Positions 9,860 through 18,353 of a stretch of DNA of 21,581 nucleotides are shown here, piece after piece. A program made the translations under genes and the position numbers. The notes beneath the pieces are model-generated. The model worked only from the letters and a program-made list of their open reading frames with translations, searched no databases and was not told where the DNA came from. Origin of the DNA: Ophiothrix spiculata (taxonomy: Eukaryota > Echinodermata > Ophiuroidea > Amphilepidida > Ophiotrichidae); NCBI GenBank assembly GCA_000969725.1, contig JXSR01S003825.1; one strand, 5' to 3'. The first letter of the stretch is position 1, and every line of letters starts with the position of its first letter.

Positions 9860-10336
9860 TGTTACAATAAATTATTTCTTTTTCTTCATGCGTAGATTGA
9901 ATTTTCTGAAATAAACCACTGTTATGAAATAAATTCTTACTGTATTTATAGACAATTAGCCGAAAGGAAACCTGAAGTTTCCTATTTGCAACTTTAATTT
10001 GTCAGCATGTCATGCTTAGTACAGTATACCGCCCGGTCTGCGGACAGCGACAGGTCTGGTCGTATCAATCATCAGTCGTATTCAATAACACGTTTTCTGT
10101 GGTGAGTGACGTCATATATGCTCAATAACCAACTGACCTGTTTGAAAGTGTCCACTTGCCGTTTACGATGCTCGTTGTGTTGAACGGGTAATATGATGAC
10201 CGACATGTTGCCCCTTTCGTACGTCTAATTGAACTGAAACTTTCTTTGGTTAATTTGCTTATTTTAAAGGTGTTACAGGAAAGATACATTTCATGAATAT
10301 GAGGTTTGATGTGTATTGTACCACATTTTACCACTC
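9860..10336. other. Non-coding spacer with a CRE-like octamer
   Basis: No supported exon was found. The segment 10020-10240 is richer in CpG than its surroundings and holds a perfect TGACGTCA palindrome at 10107-10114. One octamer is weak evidence for a promoter. Confidence 0.35.
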
Positions 10337-10495
10337 AATTCAGTATCGTAGTGATTATGTAACTTCCCCAGTAACTGGTTCACGCACATCCCCTGACAAC
10401 GGTGTAAGCTATACTTTTGTATGGTGATCATTTCGATCATGGTTCAAAACTAGAACGCGTGAACCAGTTGTTAGGGTGATAATATTCGAAGTCCG
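10337..10495 (+). repeat. MITE-like repeat family B, copy 1
   Basis: It begins AATTCAGTATCGTAGTGATT and shares CACGCACATCCCCTGACAAC, GTGATCATTT.GAT.ATGGTT and CGTGAACCAGTTGT with copy 2 at 10963-11135 in the same orientation. GGTTCACGC near the left and GCGTGAACC near the right form an internal inverted repeat. The far right terminus present in copy 2 is lost or replaced here. Confidence 0.68.
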
Positions 10496-10599
10496 AATTA
10501 TCCGACAGGTCACGTCAAGAAAAATCATATCGCGACCAAGTTTTGCTCATTAAAAGCTCATTTGCATAGGCCCTACTGGCTGACTGTTATAGTACATAG

Positions 10600-10855
10600 T
10601 TGCTATATTTAAACAGGCATTACAAGAACATCCCAACTCCATGAGCTCCCCTCTGCAACAATATGCTAGGAAAATTATCTAACAAAGTCAACTACAAGGT
10701 CAAATGTGACACTATGATTGGAATAAAGACATGGAAATGCTTTTTAGTGATTTGAAAGCATTTTCAGAGATTTATATGCATTTATATTTTACATAACTTA
10801 ACAGAAGGGAGCTATTGGAGTTGGAATGTTCTTATTCTGGCTTATTCAATTGGAA
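10600..10855 (-). repeat. MITE-like repeat family A, copy 2, with inverted ends
   Basis: Inverted repeats AAGAACATCCCAACTCC (10624 on) and GGAGTTGGAATGTTCTT (ending 10833) bound this copy, continuing as GAGCTCCCCTCTG against CAGAAGGGAGCT. Similarity with copy 1 extends a further 19 bases to CAATTG (10847-10852), so the exact ends and any target duplication are unclear. Orientation is opposite to copy 1. Confidence 0.68.
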
Positions 10856-10962
10856 AAAAATATTAAACAATATTGATGTTCTAACACTATTATATAACAG
10901 TACTCAAATGAAATAACATTACATTAGATTAGAATAAAAAGCATTTAGCAAACTTCCAAGTA

Positions 10963-11135
10963 AATTCAGTATCAAAGTGATTACGTAACTCACCCAGTTA
11001 CTGGATCATGCACATCCCCTGACAACGTGCAATACTTTTGTGTGGTGATCATTTTGATTATGGTTCAAAACCAGAAAGCGTGAACCAGTTGTCTGGGTGA
11101 TAACTGGATTACACGCAACACTTCAATACTGAATT
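10963..11135 (+). mobile_element. MITE family B, copy 2, with inverted ends
   Basis: The termini AATTCAGTATCAAAGTG and, at the right, CACTTCAATACTGAATT are inverted repeats. A second inverted pair follows inward (TCACCCAG...GGATCATGC against GCGTGAACC...CTGGGTGA). TAA can be read on both sides of ATTCAG...CTGAAT, but the ends are palindromic enough that a TAA duplication is only possible, not proven. At 173 bp it carries no gene. Confidence 0.7.
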
Positions 11136-11641
11136 AAAAGTTCAATGGACAAAATTTCAAAATTTTATATAAATAATGTGAACATTTTAATCATAACCTT
11201 CAGAAAAGTAAAAAACTCAAATTTTGTTTTGCATGTTGATTTTGGGTATGAGGCTATCCTCTAAAAGTGTGTATTGATGTTATATGTCCGGTAAGAGGTT
11301 AAGTTTTGTTTGTAAAATATTACTTTTATATCGTAGACACAGACTGCTCATAATCAAAAGAAATTTAAATTTTGCATTGGATCTGCTAATAAAGCCAATT
11401 TAAACATTAAGATTTCAACTCAAGTAGGAAATATTTATCGTTGTCGCCAACAATAATTATAAATGGAAGAAAATTTGGCAATGAAACTTTGCATGATTCC
11501 ATCATTACCACTAACACTTCAAATAATGCAAAAATCTCAAAATGTTTTGGGAAAAAATGGGGATGATATTGAACTTGTCCAATCCCCTTTACATTGGGAT
11601 AAATAAAAGTAGAGTTAACAGTTGACATCTGTTTCTGAAAG
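11136..11641. other. Non-coding spacer, nothing recognised
   Basis: Short chance frames exist, but none is flanked by consensus splice sites or resembles a known family. Confidence 0.4.
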
Positions 11642-11645
11642 TTAA

Positions 11646-11970
11646 AGGAGCATGGTCCGATTGCTTCAACTTTTTTTCATGCTTTTTGAGATTTTAGTAC
11701 CAAAATATTGCTCATATTTTTCTCATAACCCATGTGAAATTTCACGGCTGAGTTATATTCCGTTTTGGAGATACATATGAAAATGTGTCTAATTATGGTA
11801 ACCATAATTAATTTTACACAGTGACGTATAGGCGGCTCTGAAATACAAATTGCCTATAAAATCAGAACGGTTTGGCCGATTCAGCTGAAATTTGAAACTT
11901 AACCCTCTTTCATGGTCATCTCTCATATGACATTGAAAACTTAATTTAAAAAAAATAGGACCAAGCTTCT
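11646..11970. mobile_element. TTAA-flanked MITE
   Basis: AGGAGCATGGTCC at the left and GGACCAAGCTTCT at the right are inverted (two mismatches), with TTAA directly outside each (11642-11645 and 11971-11974). This fits a non-autonomous element with TTAA target choice. The 325-bp interior holds no conserved frame. Its ends differ from those of the 3118-4737 element. Confidence 0.72.
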
Positions 11971-12175
11971 TTAACACAAGAGTTTTGACACTTTAGTTTT
12001 AGGTAATTGAAGTTCCACTGTATTTACGGAAAATGTGTAATGATAATTAGATAAAACACATCAAAGACAACAAAACAGAGTTGCTCATAAAAATAACATG
12101 ATTGGACAGATTAAACTAACAACATTTAAGTGATAAAAAATCAGATGATGATCCATTAATACTCCAGCATAAATC

Positions 12176-12428
12176 CTCAGTCACACATCACCGTAGAGCC
12201 CAAACATACGAATAATGTACAAACGTTTCACGTACTGAACATGTACCAAACAGACCACCACCGTATGGATAACAAAATGAACGTATACGTAATGGACAAA
12301 TCGTTTGAAAAACGTATTGAACATATTTGTAACGAACACATGATAAACAACAATGTATAAACCTAAACAATAGTAGGATTAAGTACGTTAGGTGTACGTT
12401 TGGCTCTATACGGTGAAGTGCGACTGAG
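12176..12428. mobile_element. Inverted-repeat element beside the BEN terminal exon
   Basis: CTCAGTCACACATCACCGTA then GAGCCCAAAC at the left mirrors, at the right, GTTTGGCTC then TACGGTGAAGTGCGACTGAG. The inverted ends are about 35 bp. Target duplication was not identified. It ends 43 bp below the stop of the BEN exon at 12471 and would lie in that exon's 3' untranslated region if the transcript extends so far. Confidence 0.68.
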
Positions 12429-12470
12429 CCTGAATGGATGAACATCATAACAAGCTTTCTAAAGTAGAGT

Positions 12471-12604
12471 TCATAGTTTAAATTTATTTTTCTGGCATTC
12501 AATGAGTTTTTGCCGTATATGATATCTGATGTATCCCACTGGTGTCAGTCCTCTCATAGTAGCTCCAGTGCTTATCTGTTGCTTAAAGTTTAGCATCATG
12601 AATT
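12471..12604 (-). CDS. C-terminal exon of a split BEN domain
   Basis: A strong acceptor, a run of T/C ending TTTTTTCACAG (AG at 12605-12606), precedes a frame that enters in phase 1 and ends at TGA (12471-12473). The 44 residues begin EFMMLNFKQQ (the Glu codon is split across the junction) and end with a basic helix containing IRYHIRQKLIECQKNK, which fits the last helix of a BEN domain. The phase matches the donor of the 16008-16197 exon, and the joined region keeps the BEN order of LDPxxV...F...I...IRxK. An AATAAA lies inside the coding end (12483-12488, minus strand), so the poly(A) site may be just past the stop. The upstream intron would be 3.4 kb and is full of transposons. Confidence 0.62.
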
Positions 12605-12639
12605 CTGTGAAAAAAGAAGAAATTATACGAATTAATATA

Positions 12640-13299
12640 TAGTAGAAACTCGTTAACACAAAATCGTCAGGGCCAAGAGTGTGCTTTCGTGTTAAGCAAA
12701 TTTTGAGTAAACCATAAACGATCGCTGCCAATAAAAATCAAGTGCATTGTATATACTGGTACAGATACTGGCTGGCTTATAGCATGTGCCATCTGGAAGC
12801 TTACTTGAAAGCCTAAACATCATAAAAATCTCATGGATGGACATGAATGAATGAAATATTGTACTAAAAGACCAATTGCTAACTTAGAACATCAGATTTT
12901 GCCGCATATACTACAAATTTGTTAACTTAAAACATGTTGTCCAGCGCCACGAAACATCAAAATCGGCCATATTGGTCTAGCCACCGGACTCACCGATTTT
13001 CAAATAGGGGTGTATTCGCGATGTTTTTTAAACATCAATGTTTTTAAAACTTGAATGTATACATTAACGGCGATAATACTTTTTGTGCAGAGCTTTCGTG
13101 TTATCTTTCGAGAATGCAATGTAAAATGTACAGTAGGGATGGTCGCTTGCTTTCGACTTTAGCTGATTTCATACTATTTCTTTCGTGTTAAACATGAAAA
13201 ATACATGATAAAACAACAGGGAAAAGTCAGGGTTTTAAGTTTCTTTTGAGTTACGCCGTTTTACTGTTTATGCATTTTCGTGTTACCGAGTTTCCACTG
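12640..13299. mobile_element. pogo/Tc1-mariner-like non-autonomous element
   Basis: The left end TAGTAGAAACTCGTTAACAC and the reverse complement of the right end, CAGTGGAAACTCGGTAACAC, are inverted repeats of the CAGT(G/A)GAAACTCG type seen in pogo-like elements. TA flanks both ends (12638-12639 and 13300-13301), the usual target duplication of Tc1/mariner. No transposase frame is found in the 660 bp. Its left end lies about 35 bp upstream, in minus-strand sense, of the BEN exon acceptor at 12605. Confidence 0.75.
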
Positions 13300-13301
13300 T
13301 A

Positions 13302-13588
13302 ATAATAATAAATGTTTTTATGTGCAATGAAGTCTGCCAAAATTCCTTGTACCGGTCGAGTTTGTAAACAGTTGACCATGCACTCTGGATGTTTATTTAC
13401 ATCGTCAAAAGAATTTGACTTGAATTTGACTTCAGTGTGATCAAACAAATGGTTTCCTCATTTTCCTGGCTACTATGCAAAGCTATATTTGGCAAATCTT
13501 CATGATAGGAATTCTCACAAGAGCAAACATTTTTCTTGTCAGTTTAAATTCTTGTATTATGATTGGATATGTTTTCAAGTGGTTTAAA
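13302..13588. other. Non-coding intronic spacer
   Basis: Begins with a short (TAA)n run (13300-13310). I recognise nothing else. Confidence 0.4.
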
Positions 13589-13804
13589 GGCTGTGATCAC
13601 CTAGAACTTTACTATTCGGGTTTACGGTGCATGATTTCACTTGGGCACGTGTATATATTCAATCGAACACGTTAATTTGATACTACCGCGGGTCACATAA
13701 GAGGGCGCTATTCGAAAAAAAACTTATAGCTCACCATGCCTATATAAGATATAGCCATTGAATATTGCATAGCGAATACTGTATACTTCTATGTGATTGC
13801 AGCC
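13589..13804 (+). mobile_element. MITE family C, copy 1
   Basis: The left end GGCTGTGATCACCTAGAA and the right end TTCTATGTGATTGCAGCC are inverted repeats. The whole 216-bp unit matches 21138-21349 in the same orientation, including ACTATTCGGGT, GATTTCACTTGGGCA, CAATCGAACACGT.AATTTGAT and AAGAGGGC.CTATTCGAAAAAA. No target duplication is clear. Confidence 0.75.
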
Positions 13805-13860
13805 TAACTGGTGGGCATGACCAAATCATCACCTTAACAAGATTAACCTTGTTTATAAGC

Positions 13861-14324
13861 ACTGGGGGTTTGCGCGATCGTACAAAAGCATCAAAATTCA
13901 CACTTTTTGGTCTGAAACATAAATTTTCATGATTTTCACCAAAACACTTTGTACAATGTAAAGTGTAAATTAAGTCACCTTATAAACTGACAAGAATTGA
14001 TCGTAAATTCATTTATCATGTAAATGTCGGCTAAAACTAGTCGACTCCTCAAGCTTCCAAAAGTTTTTATAAATGTATAATAACATACGAATTAAGACTT
14101 TCCAGCTGCTTCTTGACAATATACAGCCAAAAAGAAAGGTAAGAAAAAGGACATCATATTTTGAAGCTTATTTAGGTATCGTTTTTATTGCATTTTTTCA
14201 TATTCTTGGTTGACTAACAGGGGTAATTGGGGATCGTGCATTCTCGCGCTTTTGCCCATTATTTTTGCACTTTGTATAAATCCGATTGCGCTTTTTGCCA
14301 TTTAAATTCGTGCAAAACCCCTGT
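13861..14324. mobile_element. Candidate inverted-repeat element flanked by a 12-bp direct repeat
   Basis: ACTGGGGGTTTGCGCGA at the left pairs as an inverted repeat with TCGTGCAAAACCCCTGT at the right. Just outside, CCTTGTTTATAA occurs at 13847-13858 and at 14330-14341. The direct repeats are separated from the inverted ends by 2 and 5 bases, so they are not a clean target duplication. An internal ACAGGGGTAATTGGGGATCGTGC near 14213 echoes the terminus. Confidence 0.5.
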
Positions 14325-14341
14325 ACTTACCTTGTTTATAA

Positions 14342-14550
14342 CATGAAATTGGCCGGGGAATGTCACTGGCAATGGGGATCTGTTCTGTTCTGTTTCTTTA
14401 TATTTTAGTTGGCAGTTAACACATTCATTTTTGAATAAGACACATTTAAAAATCATCAAAGGGTTGCCTTACAGCCTGAAGCCTTGCTTTAATCAGTTAG
14501 CAGGGATGGTGAGTGCCATGGCCTTCATGTTTTTCAAAAATTATTATTGT
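14342..14550. other. Non-coding intronic spacer
   Basis: It holds no supported gene. A good minus-strand splice-donor string (CAAGGTAAGT at 14325-14334) touches its left edge, but the sequence upstream of it shows no convincing acceptor or protein similarity. Confidence 0.4.
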
Positions 14551-14602
14551 ATTATATTATATTATATTATATTATATTATATTATATTATATTATATTAT
14601 AT
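14551..14602. repeat. (ATTAT)10 pentanucleotide microsatellite
   Basis: Ten uninterrupted ATTAT units run from 14551 to 14600, followed by AT. The perfect array suggests recent slippage and likely length variation between individuals. Confidence 0.97.
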
Positions 14603-14853
14603 GTATCTCAAATGTCAATAGATACAAAGCATTTACAATTGAAATGTTAAAATGTGTGATAAAATGTTTGACATCACTTAATTAAGGAGACTCTGCTAAT
14701 TCACATTATCGAAACACTGTATAACATTTTTTGGCTGTGCCCGTTACCCTATGTTATAAGCCTGTGTTTGATTTTCCTTGCTGTTTTTTCATCTGAAAAA
14801 TTGAATGAATTTTTCCAATCATCAGCATTCAAACCAGGAATATTATTTATATG

Positions 14854-15294
14854 TGACCCGTCATATCGAAAGGTACCTTAAGGGTCCCAAAATTCAAATT
14901 GATTTTTTGATCTAATCTGAAAGATTATATTTTAAGCTATATAATGACACCTTGCTTTTGGTTATTGGATGTTTGATTGCAAAGTTACATCCAAATTAGC
15001 AAAAGGCATTCGGCTGATTCAGAAAACTGTAGTTCAAAGAAAATTGAGTTTGAAGTTTCTGTACTGGTAAAACTTGAATGGAGAAAGGATTTTTATCTCG
15101 GTTTTTAAAACATTCATCTTATATTTTGGATGTTGGAACCTGATTAATATGATAGAAGAAACTTCAAAGGTAACGTTCCTGATGAAATTAGAAATAAGAC
15201 CTTGGACGTGATTTTTGATTATGCTCAGCTTCAATGGCCCGTATCTAGTAATTTACTATGCTGACCTTAAGGTACCTTTCGATATGACTGGACA
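14854..15294. mobile_element. Inverted-repeat DNA element with near-perfect termini
   Basis: GTCATATCGAAAGGTACC, continuing TTAAGG, at 14860-14883 is an exact inverted match of 15265-15288 (24 bp). A weaker match extends several bases outward (TGACCC against TGTCCA). The interior of about 390 bp has no coding signal. Target duplication is uncertain; ATAT lies beside both ends. Confidence 0.75.
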
Positions 15295-15320
15295 AATATT
15301 GACTTTAACAGAGTTAAGCT

Positions 15321-15946
15321 CAGATTCCTTTTATCTGTTTGCGGTGCGTTTTGCACTGCAAGGGTTCTGATAGTGGTACAATTTAAAGCACACAATTGAA
15401 TGGAGCTGAATGATATCAGGTTGAAGCTCAGATTCAATTTTGTCCGTATGTTTTCAATGCGGTTGCATTTCATCATCATCTCTGATTGAAAAGTGTCCGC
15501 ACGACCAAAACGCATTCAAAACGGGTGAATCGATCCTGGGACCGATTCAAGTAAACTCCACCGCAAACGGACCGGATATAAAAGGAATCACTCTCGCTAA
15601 AACCCATTATATCGATTCAAAACTCACCGCATGCGGAACCGCATTGAAAACGGATGGTCAAAATTGATTCTCAACTTCAACCTGATACCATTCAATCATT
15701 AGTCTGTGTTACAGACCAAGAAACTATACTAGTGAAACAAACTATTAAACCGTAACTCACTAATCATGCTATAAATAGATAAATTTTCGCTTATGGCAAG
15801 GGCCTCGCGCCTTCAGTGCTCGTTAGTCTGTGGACATCACCGAGGGTCTTTAACAAAGACTATTCAATCATGTGCTATAAAATACAACTACCAGTTGCAA
15901 TGTAATATGTACCGCAACTGCACCGCAAACAGATAAAAGGAATCTG
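15321..15946. mobile_element. Outer inverted-repeat element hosting a nested one
   Basis: A 27-bp perfect inverted repeat bounds this region: it starts CAGATTCCTTTTATCTG at 15321-15347 and has its mirror at 15920-15946. A weaker inverted match continues inward for roughly 60 bp on each side. Another inverted-repeat element (15407-15694) sits inside, off-centre. Confidence 0.72.
15407..15694. mobile_element. Inner inverted-repeat element, related to its host element
   Basis: The inverted ends run about 60 bp: left TGAATGATATCAGGTTGAAG, right (reverse complement) TGAATGGTATCAGGTTGAAG, both continuing to a TTTTCAATGCGGTT block. GTTGAAGCTCAGATTC resembles GTTAAGCTCAGATTC at the outer element's left edge, and ACCGCAAAC followed by ATAAAAGGAATC inside it resembles the outer right terminus. 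The two probably belong to one family. Confidence 0.7.
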
Positions 15947-16007
15947 GCCTTTAGAGGGGACATGTTTTAGAGAACATCACAACAAATTTTCAGACTGGCT
16001 CACTTAC

Positions 16008-16197
16008 CTGTAATAACGTAGACCCGAACTGGATCCAGGAGGTTCATCTTGCCCGATGGGTTTCCTTGCGTTGTTTTGCCAGACAGGTTACAGGATGCCA
16101 GTTCATCCACAGTGAAGTTCTCCTTCACCAAAATCCTGATGGCTCTTGATGGTGTTGTCAGTAATGCCTTTTGTTTTGATACATCTGTCAAAGATCC
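16008..16197 (-). CDS. Internal exon with the N-terminal half of a BEN domain
   Basis: The exon is bounded by an acceptor ending ACGTGCAG (AG at 16198-16199) and a perfect donor, ACAG|GTAAGTG (GT at 16006-16007). It is 190 nt, enters in phase 0 and leaves in phase 1. It encodes 63 residues plus one base: first GSLTDVSKQKALLTTPS, then the BEN pattern AIRILVKENFTVDELASCNL, SGK, a Gly/Asn/Ser-rich linker, and LLDPVRVYVIT. The KENFTVDELASCNLSGK block is the family hallmark (Leu/Phe helix, acidic-Glu-Leu-Ala, then a Ser/Thr-Gly-Lys turn). The remaining half of the domain is expected in the next exon, and the exon at 12471-12604 has the required phase 1. It lacks the IINMP motif of the array exons, so it is a separate BEN lineage. 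The transcript and upstream exons are unknown. Confidence 0.78.
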
Positions 16198-16387
16198 CTG
16201 CACGTTTTATGGTAATAAAAAGCACAAAAACTACTTACATCGCTGGCTTCCTAAAATAATTAGGTGCTTCGTTATTTTAAAAAATCACAAAAACTCTAGA
16301 AATGCTGTGATCTATGCATCTGGGCATGTAGCTACACCCACGAAATTAAAAAATCACATAAACTATTCATCTAGACATGAAGCTTAA

Positions 16388-16612
16388 CCCTAACTGACCA
16401 TAATCAAACAGAATCTCATTATTGAAATCACCTAAAATGTGCTAAGTCCAAATATGTCATAGACGGGGGTTACATATGGCAACAGAATGGTATACAGGGT
16501 TTGGGAAGCGAGAGGTCCCGGGTTCGAATCCATTTGAAACCATGCTTTTTTTAACCCCTCCCTTTCTGAGGAGATAGGCTAGAAACAGAAAATCCTGTGT
16601 GGTCAGTTAGGG
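16388..16612. mobile_element. TTAA-flanked inverted-repeat element carrying a tRNA-like insert
   Basis: CCCTAACTGACCA at the left and TGGTCAGTTAGGG at the right are perfect inverted repeats directly bordered by TTAA (16384-16387 and 16613-16616). A CCC start next to TTAA fits piggyBac-type ends. At 225 bp it is non-autonomous. The centre holds a tRNA-Pro-like sequence. Confidence 0.75.
16468..16542 (+). pseudogene. tRNA-Pro(TGG)-like pseudogene inside the TTAA element
   Basis: The string GCGAGAGGTCCCGGGTTCGA with an upstream TTTGGGA anticodon loop (TGG, proline) matches the 3' half of eukaryotic tRNA-Pro. GGTTACA (16468-16474) can pair with TGAAACC (16535-16541) at six of seven positions, followed by A and, shortly after, seven T residues. 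The 5' side of the anticodon stem (CAGGG) and the distal T stem (CCATT) no longer pair, so function as a tRNA is unlikely. Confidence 0.6.
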
Positions 16613-16616
16613 TTAA

Positions 16617-17094
16617 CCCATGAAACACCCTTGCTCTGGAGTCGAAGTATATCACCTAAATAAAAACTCTTAAAACAGACTAATAAAAAACTCACATAAA
16701 TATGGTTTTGAGATATACATTTTATTTTTAATATTCATTTTTCTCAATGTTTTCACAATATGTGCCTTCCCAGCTCCTAAAAGCCAATAAGTCTGCAAAT
16801 TTCATTACTTCTACAGGTGAAAATGCATGCAAAGATCCTAATTTAGTGAAACCAATTTTTGTTGCAGATTCACAATATCCATACATTGTTCAAAACACAT
16901 GTATGCACACTTTATATTTTAAAACATGAACTGATGTATGAAAAAATTCACATCTTAGAATGTCCGTCATAAAGCTCATCTATTGGATTTTGAATGCTTA
17001 TATCTCCATTTCATCTTTTACTCCATGAAAAACTTTGACAGACCATAACTTTACTGAAGATATGCTAAATAAAGGAAACTGTTTGGGCCAACAA
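16617..17094. other. Non-coding spacer
   Basis: No exon with splice sites was found on the minus strand, where 5' exons of the 16008 gene might be expected. Nothing else was recognised. Confidence 0.4.
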
Positions 17095-17400
17095 CACTAT
17101 CGCTAGCTCAGTCGGTTAGTTCTCGGGACTGTTAAACATAAGAAATCGATCGTTCCGCGTTCGAGTCCAGCTGGGAGCTGAGTGTGCGAAAACTGTATAT
17201 TCTATGAGGGTGTGAATTGCTCAAGCTAGGGTTGCGCCAATTTGTAGGCCGCAGTAAGCCCTTTGGCCCTAGGAATCCAGGTAGTGATTTATCCCAATGA
17301 TTAGAACTGCTCTGTAAAGTGTGCTGTGGCCGTGTGGAATTACAAGTCAGGGGGACCGCATAGTGCACTATAAATCAACTGCAATTTAATTTAAATATAA
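17095..17400 (+). mobile_element. tRNA-derived SINE (tRNA-Asn-like head)
   Basis: The head has a Pol III A box (TAGCTCAGTCGGTTAG), a CTGTTAA anticodon loop (GTT, asparagine) and a B box (GTTCGAGTCC). A body of about 200 bp follows, ending CTGTAAAGTGTGCTGTGG... and GTGCACTATAAATC, which resembles the TGTAAAGCGC...GCGCTATATAAA ending common to many invertebrate and vertebrate SINEs. The 5' and 3' ends are approximate and no target duplication was found. Confidence 0.75.
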
Positions 17401-17404
17401 TTTA

Positions 17405-18280
17405 TATCGTAAAAGAGTTATTTGCCCCACACCAAGCCTGATACAAAGGTCTTGGCCCTCCACCACCATTGTCCATTAAAGAAAATTGTTTGGAACTTAG
17501 ACTATCGATATACTAGAGACTAGCAAAATAGATGACAAAACCAAGATATTGGAGAATCATTGTCCTTGGGAACAGGAGTTTTGTTAATTATTTCAGGAAA
17601 ACAAATTGAAAAAATTCTTTCTTTCTACTGTTTAATTTTTGGAGAGAGCAGAATGAAAGTGTTTGGTTAATTCAACTAATTGTAAAAGCGTTATTTGTCC
17701 ATACACCAAGATTAATTGGTCTCCGTCTTCAACCCACTTTGTTGATTAATTTTGGAAAACCAAATGGAATGATCCTTTATTTTACACCACTAAACTTCTG
17801 ATGAGAAAGTACAGAACAAAGAAAAGTATTTGGCTCCCACCATACACACACGCCATGAACATAACACTCTCAGTAAGTGAATTCAGGGAATCAAAATGGA
17901 ATGATCCTTTCTTTATACCGTTAAATTTCTGAAGAGATAGTGAAGAAATTTCTCAGAGAAATATCGGGTTAAATTCAGTCTATTATAAGAGAGATATTAA
18001 CAAAGAAAAGTATTTGACTCCCACCATACACATACACTACACATATGCCATGAACATAACACTCTCGGTGAGTGAATTCAGGGAATCAAAATGGAATGAT
18101 CCCTTCATCATACCGTTAATTTCTGAAGACATAATAAAGATTTTTCTCAGAGAAATATCTGAGTTAAATTCAGCCTATTATAAGTGAGATATTAGTCCAT
18201 ATACATAGAGATTCATAGGCCTTGCTTGGCCTGTGGCCATCAACCAACTTTGTTAGTCAATAGAGGTGTTTGGATTAGAC
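17405..18280. repeat. Degenerate tandem repeat, units about 185-300 bp
   Basis: The clearest two units start at 17815 and 17999 (period 184): AACAAAGAAAAGTATTTG, CTCCCACCATACACA, CCATGAACATAACACTCTC, GAATTCAGGGAATCAAAATG and TTTCTCAGAGAAATAT recur in order. Partial units precede and follow, marked by GTAAAAG.GTTATTTG.CC (17408, 17683) and TTATAAG.GAGATATTA (17984, 18178). No coding frame is conserved. It sits directly below the BEN array. Confidence 0.75.
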
Positions 18281-18353
18281 CGTGCACAAAGAGACATAGG
18301 ACTTGATCTTATCATCCATTTTCATCATTTTTTTCATATGTAGTATTTGAAGG

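Noticed and set aside
10107-10114. TGACGTCA as a CRE-type promoter element
   Set aside because: A single palindromic octamer can occur by chance in 21 kb, and no adjacent first exon was found.
10122-10334. 70-codon minus-strand frame as a gene
   Set aside because: No family resemblance, no splice or start context, in an interval surrounded by repeats.
14259-14459. Possible minus-strand exon ending at the donor-like CAAGGTAAGT (14325-14334)
   Set aside because: No good acceptor upstream, no protein similarity recognised, and the donor string overlaps a repeat that flanks a mobile element.
17095-17180. A functional tRNA-Asn gene
   Set aside because: The A and B boxes are good, but the stems are disrupted and a SINE-type body and tail follow.
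17132-17368. 78-codon minus-strand frame
   Set aside because: It lies inside the tRNA-derived SINE and is a chance frame.
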